Positions 6,077-9,211 of a stretch of 9,211 nt of DNA are shown one piece after another. This DNA comes from CAWEHQ01 sp051001995 (GTDB lineage Bacteria; Actinomycetota; Thermoleophilia; Solirubrobacterales; Thermoleophilaceae): positions 1 to 9,211 of the forward strand of contig JBPCMT010000040.1 in assembly GCA_051001995.1 (NCBI GenBank), read 5' to 3'. A model generated the notes under the pieces. It saw only the letters and a program-made list of their open reading frames with translations, was not told where the DNA came from and made no database searches. How positions within the stretch are numbered: position 1 is the first letter of the stretch; each line of letters starts with the position of its first letter. A program made the translations under genes and the position numbers.

Positions 6077-6151
6077 CGGGGCGTAGCTCAGTCTGGTAGT
6101 AGCGCGGCGTTTGGGTCGCCGAGGTCGTCGGTTCGAATCCGGCCGCCCCGA
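6077..6151 (+). tRNA. tRNA-Pro(UGG)
   Basis: A full cloverleaf can be folded by eye. The acceptor stem is CGGGGCG (6077-6083) with CGCCCCG (6144-6150). The anticodon stem is CGGCG/CGCCG (6105-6109, 6117-6121) around the 7-base loop TTTGGGT with anticodon TGG at 6112-6114. A 5-base variable loop follows, then a T stem GTCGG/CCGGC with loop TTCGAAT (6127-6143). The C1-G72 pair is typical of proline tRNAs. The discriminator is A6151 and no CCA is encoded. The D stem has one mismatch. It starts 12 bases after the HTH gene and ends 24 bases before trmO. Confidence 0.95.
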
Positions 6152-6175
6152 TGTAGGAGGTCGAATAGTCATCGC

Positions 6176-6583
6176 ATGAACAGAGCTCGTCTCGAACTGA
6201 TGCCGATCGGGATGGTCGAGTCCCCTCTGACCGATCGAGGATCGGCGCCGAAGCAGGGCCATGAGGGATCCCCCGATGCCTGGCTGGTGTTCGAGCCGGC
6301 CGTGCTCGAGGGTCTCCAGGGCATCCGACCGGGGGATGAGGTCATCGTCCTGACGTGGCTCGATCGCGCTCACCGCGATGTGTTGCGGGTGCATCCGCGC
6401 GACGACGTCGCCAACCCCATGCAGGGAGTGTTCAACACCCGCTCCCCGGACCGCCCGAACCCGGTCGGGCTACACCCGGTGGAGGTTGCGTCGATCGATG
6501 GTCCGAGACTCGGGGTACGCAATCTCGAAGCGTTGGACGGGACGCCGATCATCGACGTGAAGCCGGTGCTCAAGCGCAGGTGA
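6176..6583 (+). CDS. trmO: TrmO-type tRNA (m6t6A37) methyltransferase, short form
   Basis: Member of the TrmO/TsaA (UPF0066) family. The characterised E. coli member N6-methylates t6A at position 37 of tRNA-Thr using S-adenosylmethionine. Seen: N-terminal LMPIGMVESPL (residues 8-18) and the family signature GVFNTRSPDRPNPVGLHPVEV in two pieces, GVFNTRSP (84-91) and DRPNPVGLHPVEV (92-104). LDGTPIIDVKPVL follows near the C-terminus. At 135 aa it holds only the catalytic domain; E. coli TrmO has an added C-terminal domain. The ATG at 6176 fits the family N-terminus, but the AGGAGG at 6155-6160 is 15 bases away, too far for a normal ribosome binding site; a weak AATAGT hexamer lies 6 bases before the ATG. 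The stop overlaps the thioesterase start as GTGA, so the two form an operon. Substrate specificity here is not proven. Confidence 0.85.
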   Translation: MNRARLELMPIGMVESPLTDRGSAPKQGHEGSPDAWLVFEPAVLEGLQGIRPGDEVIVLTWLDRAHRDVLRVHPRDDVANPMQGVFNTRSPDRPNPVGLHPVEVASIDGPRLGVRNLEALDGTPIIDVKPVLKRR

Positions 6584-6990
6584 GGGCCGTCGACGTTCCC
6601 GCCGGCTTTATCCCATTTCAGAATCAGGGCCCGTTCCTGGAGCTGATCGGGCCCGTGCACGTCAAGCAGGGCGCCGACGAGCTCGTTCTCGCCCTCCGCG
6701 CCGAGGACCGTCACGCCAATCATCGCGGCTCCGTGCAGGGCGGCCTTCTCTCCACGTTCGCGGACTTCGCCCTGGGCCGGGCGATCGAGGCCGACGCCGG
6801 CGACGGGAGGGACCGCGCGACCGTCAGCCTCACCGTCGACTTCCTCAAGCCGGCGAAGCCCGGGGACTGGATCGAGTCGCACACGCGCGTGGATCGCCTC
6901 GGCGGCACGCTCGCGTTCGCGGACTGCTCGCTCACCGTCGAGGGACGCGAGATCGTGCGGGCCCGGGCGGTCTGGGTCGTCGCCGGCTGA
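6580..6990 (+). CDS. PaaI-family (hotdog-fold) thioesterase
   Basis: A hotdog-fold acyl-CoA thioesterase of 136 aa, cytosolic, likely tetrameric as in PaaI. The signature RHANHRGSVQGGLLSTFADF (residues 44-63) contains the conserved N47, the GG and the active-site region Asp62. TVSLTVDFLKPAKPGDWIES (81-100) is the central strand and turn of the family. One oddity is visible: relatives usually read HGG, whereas this protein has Gln53 in place of the His. Substrate cannot be named; the family acts on aryl- and acyl-CoA esters. The GTG at 6580 overlaps the trmO stop (6581-6583) by four bases, implying coupled translation, and no other start gives the full fold. No clear ribosome binding site is present. 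It is 39 bases upstream of the enoyl-reductase-like gene, which has its own promoter-like hexamer. Confidence 0.85.
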   Translation: MRAVDVPAGFIPFQNQGPFLELIGPVHVKQGADELVLALRAEDRHANHRGSVQGGLLSTFADFALGRAIEADAGDGRDRATVSLTVDFLKPAKPGDWIESHTRVDRLGGTLAFADCSLTVEGREIVRARAVWVVAG

Positions 6991-7016
6991 CGCCGCCGGT
7001 CGCGGCCCGATGCGAA

Positions 7017-7022
7017 TAGCGT
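7017..7022 (+). promoter_or_regulatory. -10-like TAGCGT that decides the start of the reductase gene
   Basis: TAGCGT fits TANNNT and is followed by 7 bases and the GTG at 7030. It overlaps the alternative upstream GTG at 7021, which could not then be on the transcript. No Shine-Dalgarno sequence precedes either GTG, so a leaderless start at 7030 is the simplest reading. Confidence 0.45.
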
Positions 7023-7029
7023 GCGACAG

Positions 7030-8268
7030 GTGACCGCGGACCGATCGCTCGACGTCGTCGTCTTCGGGGCCACCGGCTTCACCGGCCGCCTGGTCGCCGG
7101 CTACCTGGCCGAGCATGCGCCGGCGGGCGCCCGCATCGGGCTCGCGGGGCGCTCGGAGGAGAAGCTCGCCGGCGTGCGGTCGGGCCTCGGCGCGAGAGCG
7201 TCCGAGTGGCCGCTCCTGGCGGCCGACTCGTCGGCCCCAGCTTCGCTGGCGAGGCTCGCGGGCGCCACGCGCGTGGTGGCCACGACCGTCGGGCCGTACG
7301 CGCGCTACGGCCTGCCGCTCGTCGAGGCGTGCGCCGCCGCCGGCACGCATTACGCCGACCTCGACGGCGAGGTCCTGTTCATGCGCGATTCGATCGATCG
7401 CCACCACGGGACCGCCGCGGCCGCCGGCACCCGGGTCGTCCACGCCTGCGGCTTCGACTCGATCCCCTCCGACCTCGGAGTGCTCCTGCTGCACGAGGCC
7501 GCACGCTCGGACGGCTCGGGTGAGCTCGAGGACACCACGCTGGTCGTGACCGGGGCGAAGGGAAGCTTCAGCGGCGGAACCTTCGCCTCCATGAAGGGTC
7601 AGCTCGACGAGGCGCGGGCGAACCGCGAGCGCGGGCGCATCGTCAACGACCCCTACGCGCTCAGCCCGACGCGCAGCGAAGAGCCCGACCTCGGCGACGA
7701 GCGCGACATGCGCGGCGTGCGGCGAGACGATCAGCTCGGCGGCTGGCTGGCGCCGTTCGTGATGGCGGCGATCAACACGCGTGTCGTGCGTCGCAGCAAC
7801 GCTCTGCAGGAGTGGGCATACGGGCGTCGCTTCCGCTACCAGGAGGTGATGGGCTTCGGCTCCGGCCTCACCGCTCCGGCGAAGGCCGTGGGCGTCACCG
7901 CGGGGATCGGGGCGCTCGCCGCCGGCCTGTCGTTCGGCCCCGCGCGAGGCCTGCTCGACCGGGTGCTTCCGGAGGCGGGGGAGGGCCCCGACGAACAGTC
8001 GCGGGAGGCGGGCTTCTTTCGCATCGAGATCCACGCGCGCACCTTGGGCGGGGCGCGATACGTGTGTCGCGTCGCCGCGCAGGGCGATCCCGGCTACGCG
8101 GCGACCTCGGTGATGCTCGGCGAGAGTGCGCTCTGCCTGGCGCTGGACGGCGACCGCATGCCTCCTTACGCCGGGGTACTCACCCCCGCGACAGCGATGG
8201 GGCCCGCGCTCGTCGAGCGCCTGCGATCCGCCGGCTTCACCTTCGAGGTCGAGCGGCGGAGCGGCTAG
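7030..8268 (+). CDS. Saccharopine dehydrogenase-like NADP-binding reductase (trans-acting enoyl reductase type)
   Basis: A protein of 412 aa with an N-terminal Rossmann fold, FGATGFTGRLVAGYLA (residues 12-27), followed by LAGRSEEKL and VVATTVGPYARYGLPLVEACAAAGTHYADLDGE in the pieces TTVGPYARYGLPLVEA (85-100) and GTHYADLDGE (105-114). HACGFDSIPSDLG (138-150) follows. These are the hallmarks of the family that includes Mycobacterium tuberculosis Rv2953, an enoyl reductase acting in trans on polyketide intermediates of phthiocerol lipids. Here no polyketide synthase is nearby, so the substrate is open; many relatives are simply annotated saccharopine dehydrogenase although lysine metabolism is unlikely. 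Two GTG starts are in frame, 7021 and 7030; 7030 is preferred because of the hexamer TAGCGT seven bases before it. It is followed by tRNA-Arg after 36 bases. Confidence 0.85.
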   Translation: MTADRSLDVVVFGATGFTGRLVAGYLAEHAPAGARIGLAGRSEEKLAGVRSGLGARASEWPLLAADSSAPASLARLAGATRVVATTVGPYARYGLPLVEACAAAGTHYADLDGEVLFMRDSIDRHHGTAAAAGTRVVHACGFDSIPSDLGVLLLHEAARSDGSGELEDTTLVVTGAKGSFSGGTFASMKGQLDEARANRERGRIVNDPYALSPTRSEEPDLGDERDMRGVRRDDQLGGWLAPFVMAAINTRVVRRSNALQEWAYGRRFRYQEVMGFGSGLTAPAKAVGVTAGIGALAAGLSFGPARGLLDRVLPEAGEGPDEQSREAGFFRIEIHARTLGGARYVCRVAAQGDPGYAATSVMLGESALCLALDGDRMPPYAGVLTPATAMGPALVERLRSAGFTFEVERRSG

Positions 8269-8287
8269 ACCTCGCCGCGCCGCCCCT

Positions 8288-8293
8288 TATCCT
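8288..8293 (+). promoter_or_regulatory. -10-like TATCCT before tRNA-Arg
   Basis: TATCCT fits TANNNT and ends 11 bases before the mature tRNA 5' end at 8305. It sits in the 36-base gap after the reductase gene. No -35 element is evident, so the tRNA might also be read from upstream. Confidence 0.3.
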
Positions 8294-8304
8294 CGCCCAA
8301 GCGA

Positions 8305-8377
8305 GCCCCCGTAGCTCAGTGGACAGAGCGGCTGCCTTCTAAGCAGCGGGCCGGAGGTTCGAATCCTCCCGGGGGCG
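8305..8377 (+). tRNA. tRNA-Arg(UCU)
   Basis: The cloverleaf is complete: acceptor GCCCCCG (8305-8311) with CGGGGGC (8370-8376); D stem GCTC/GAGC; anticodon stem GCTGC/GCAGC (8331-8335, 8343-8347) around loop CTTCTAA with anticodon TCT at 8338-8340. The variable loop is five bases, and the T stem GGAGG/CCTCC has loop TTCGAAT (8353-8369). The discriminator is G8377 and no CCA is encoded. A37 and an ANN-decoding anticodon make it an expected t6A37 carrier. Confidence 0.95.
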
Positions 8378-8408
8378 CTGCTTCCGACGCGCGCCCCTTC
8401 GAGCCGTC

Positions 8409-9211
8409 TCACAGCACCGTGAGCTGGAGTAGCGCGCCGATCACGCCGCATCCGACCACCACATAAAGGACGGTCAGCTTGGCGTGAAAGCGGTAAAGGA
8501 GCGCAAATGCCCCGACCACGAGGATCGCGCTCGTCACGTCGACCACCGCCGTCTTCAACAGCTCGACCGCGACCGCCGCGATTAGCCCGATGACCGCCGC
8601 GGCGACACCGAGGAGAAAGGGGCGGATCCGCGGGTTCTCCGCTACGGAGACGAAGGCGCGGTGCAGGAAGATCGGGAAGACGAAGGCCGGGAGGAAGATC
8701 CCGAGCGTCATCGCCAGGCTGCCGGGTAGCCCGCCGGCGAGGTAGCCGACGAACGTCGAGAAGATAATCAGCGGCGCCGGCAGGATGCCGGACAACGCGA
8801 GCCCGTCGAGGAACTCGCCGTTGGTCAGCCAGCCCTGCGTCTCGACGGCGCCCTCCTGGAGGAACGGGATCGCCGTGTACGCCCCCCCGAAGGTGAGCAG
8901 GCCGGCGCGCAGGCCCTCGAGGAACACGTCGGCCGTGAGCGAGATCGTTATTGCTCCGGTGGCGACCGCGAAGATCACGATCGGCGTCGCGCCCATCGCG
9001 GACACGGCACCGGACCACCCGCGCGCGGTCCACAGCCAGTAGAGCAGCCCGGCGACGGCGAGGACGAGCACGAAGCCGCCAAACCCCGACAGCGTCAGGG
9101 CGAAGCTCGCCGCGGCGAGCAGCGCCAGCGGGACGTCGGAGATGAACGATCGCGAGAGCCGGACGATCGCCATCGCCACGAGCGCGGCCACCGCAGCCTT
9201 GAGCCCGTAGA
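8409..9211 (-). CDS. chrA: Chromate transporter ChrA, C-terminal half (5' end beyond window)
   Basis: Integral membrane protein of the CHR superfamily, whose studied members export chromate by proton-driven antiport, giving chromate tolerance. The visible part is about 266 residues and the frame is open to the right edge (YGLKAAVAALVAMAIVRL), so the start and most of the N-terminal half lie outside. Seen: hydrophobic segments flanking the signature GLLTFGGAYTAIPFLQEGAV, then GWLTNGEFLDGLALSGILPAPLIIFSTFVGY in the pieces LTNGEFLDGLALSGILPAPL and FSTFVGYLAGG, followed by several more membrane segments to the C-terminus. The second-half FGG motif and the PAPL turn are the usual ChrA marks. A normal two-domain ChrA has about 400 residues, so the missing part would be roughly 130 or more. 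A GTG at 9191 exists but would start mid-domain. It is convergent with tRNA-Arg, 31 bases apart. Confidence 0.88.
   Translation of the reverse strand, partial: YGLKAAVAALVAMAIVRLSRSFISDVPLALLAAASFALTLSGFGGFVLVLAVAGLLYWLWTARGWSGAVSAMGATPIVIFAVATGAITISLTADVFLEGLRAGLLTFGGAYTAIPFLQEGAVETQGWLTNGEFLDGLALSGILPAPLIIFSTFVGYLAGGLPGSLAMTLGIFLPAFVFPIFLHRAFVSVAENPRIRPFLLGVAAAVIGLIAAVAVELLKTAVVDVTSAILVVGAFALLYRFHAKLTVLYVVVGCGVIGALLQLTVL

Noticed and set aside
6164..6169. AATAGT as the -10 of trmO
   Set aside because: The spacing (6 bases) is right but it misses the conserved first T of TANNNT; too weak to list as a feature.
5987..6394. Minus-strand frame containing RPDSNRRPRRPKRRA
   Set aside because: This peptide is the well-known artefact of translating the antisense of a tRNA (here tRNA-Pro).
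6077..6583. Functional link between tRNA-Pro and the adjacent trmO gene
   Set aside because: TrmO acts on t6A37 of ANN-decoding tRNAs; this tRNA-Pro has G37, so it is not a substrate and the adjacency is probably chance.
6370..8034. A 554-codon minus-strand frame opposite trmO, thioesterase and reductase
   Set aside because: It spans three recognisable plus-strand genes and is low-complexity; a GC-composition shadow.
8287..9033. Minus-strand frame ending with GRIRTSGPLLRRQPLCPLSYGG
   Set aside because: The tail is the antisense of tRNA-Arg and the remainder is out of frame with chrA; a common false annotation.
1..9211. CRISPR array, insertion sequence, prophage or toxin-antitoxin system
   Set aside because: No spaced direct repeats, transposase motifs, terminal inverted repeats or paired small genes are seen; genes fill almost all of the window.

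Overview
The window is very GC-rich DNA, densely packed with genes that have GTG/TTG as well as ATG starts. It looks like a high-GC actinobacterium. I lean towards the Thermoleophilia (Gaiellales/Solirubrobacterales type), because a helix-turn-helix gene at 5445 belongs to a family I associate with that class and because several homologues resemble mycobacterial proteins. This lineage call is inference, not a database match.

Layout. Positions 1-1982, minus strand: a CoA-pyrophosphatase-type Nudix hydrolase followed by a pyridine nucleotide-disulfide oxidoreductase whose 3' end runs off the window. Positions 2051-3103, plus strand: a long nicotinamidase/isochorismatase-type cysteine hydrolase, divergent from the Nudix gene. 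Positions 3106-4055, minus strand: a two-gene operon, PduO-type cob(I)alamin adenosyltransferase then an OsmC-family protein, with overlapping start and stop. Positions 4120-5379, minus strand: a DUF1015 protein. Positions 5445-6064, plus strand: a frameshifted gene for a helix-turn-helix protein with a LAGLIDADG-like segment. A perfect LexA-type palindrome lies two bases before its start codon. Positions 6077-6151: tRNA-Pro(UGG). Positions 6176-6990, plus strand: a TrmO-type tRNA methyltransferase gene overlapping a PaaI-type thioesterase gene. Positions 7030-8268, plus strand: a saccharopine-dehydrogenase-like reductase of the trans-acting enoyl reductase type. Positions 8305-8377: tRNA-Arg(UCU). 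Positions 8409-9211, minus strand: the C-terminal part of a ChrA chromate transporter, entering from the right edge.

Most of this is ordinary housekeeping and redox metabolism: CoA and NAD turnover, B12 adenosylation, peroxide or thiol chemistry, tRNA modification. I see no single pathway, CRISPR array, insertion sequence or prophage. The smaller signals are the interesting ones. The first is the LexA-type box on a degraded HTH gene next to a tRNA. The second is a repeated promoter layout, a TANNNT -10-like hexamer 6-10 bases before the start codon with no Shine-Dalgarno sequence, which points to widespread leaderless transcription. The third is a set of enzymes with unusual active-site residues or insertions. 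There is no gene-free stretch longer than about 70 bases.
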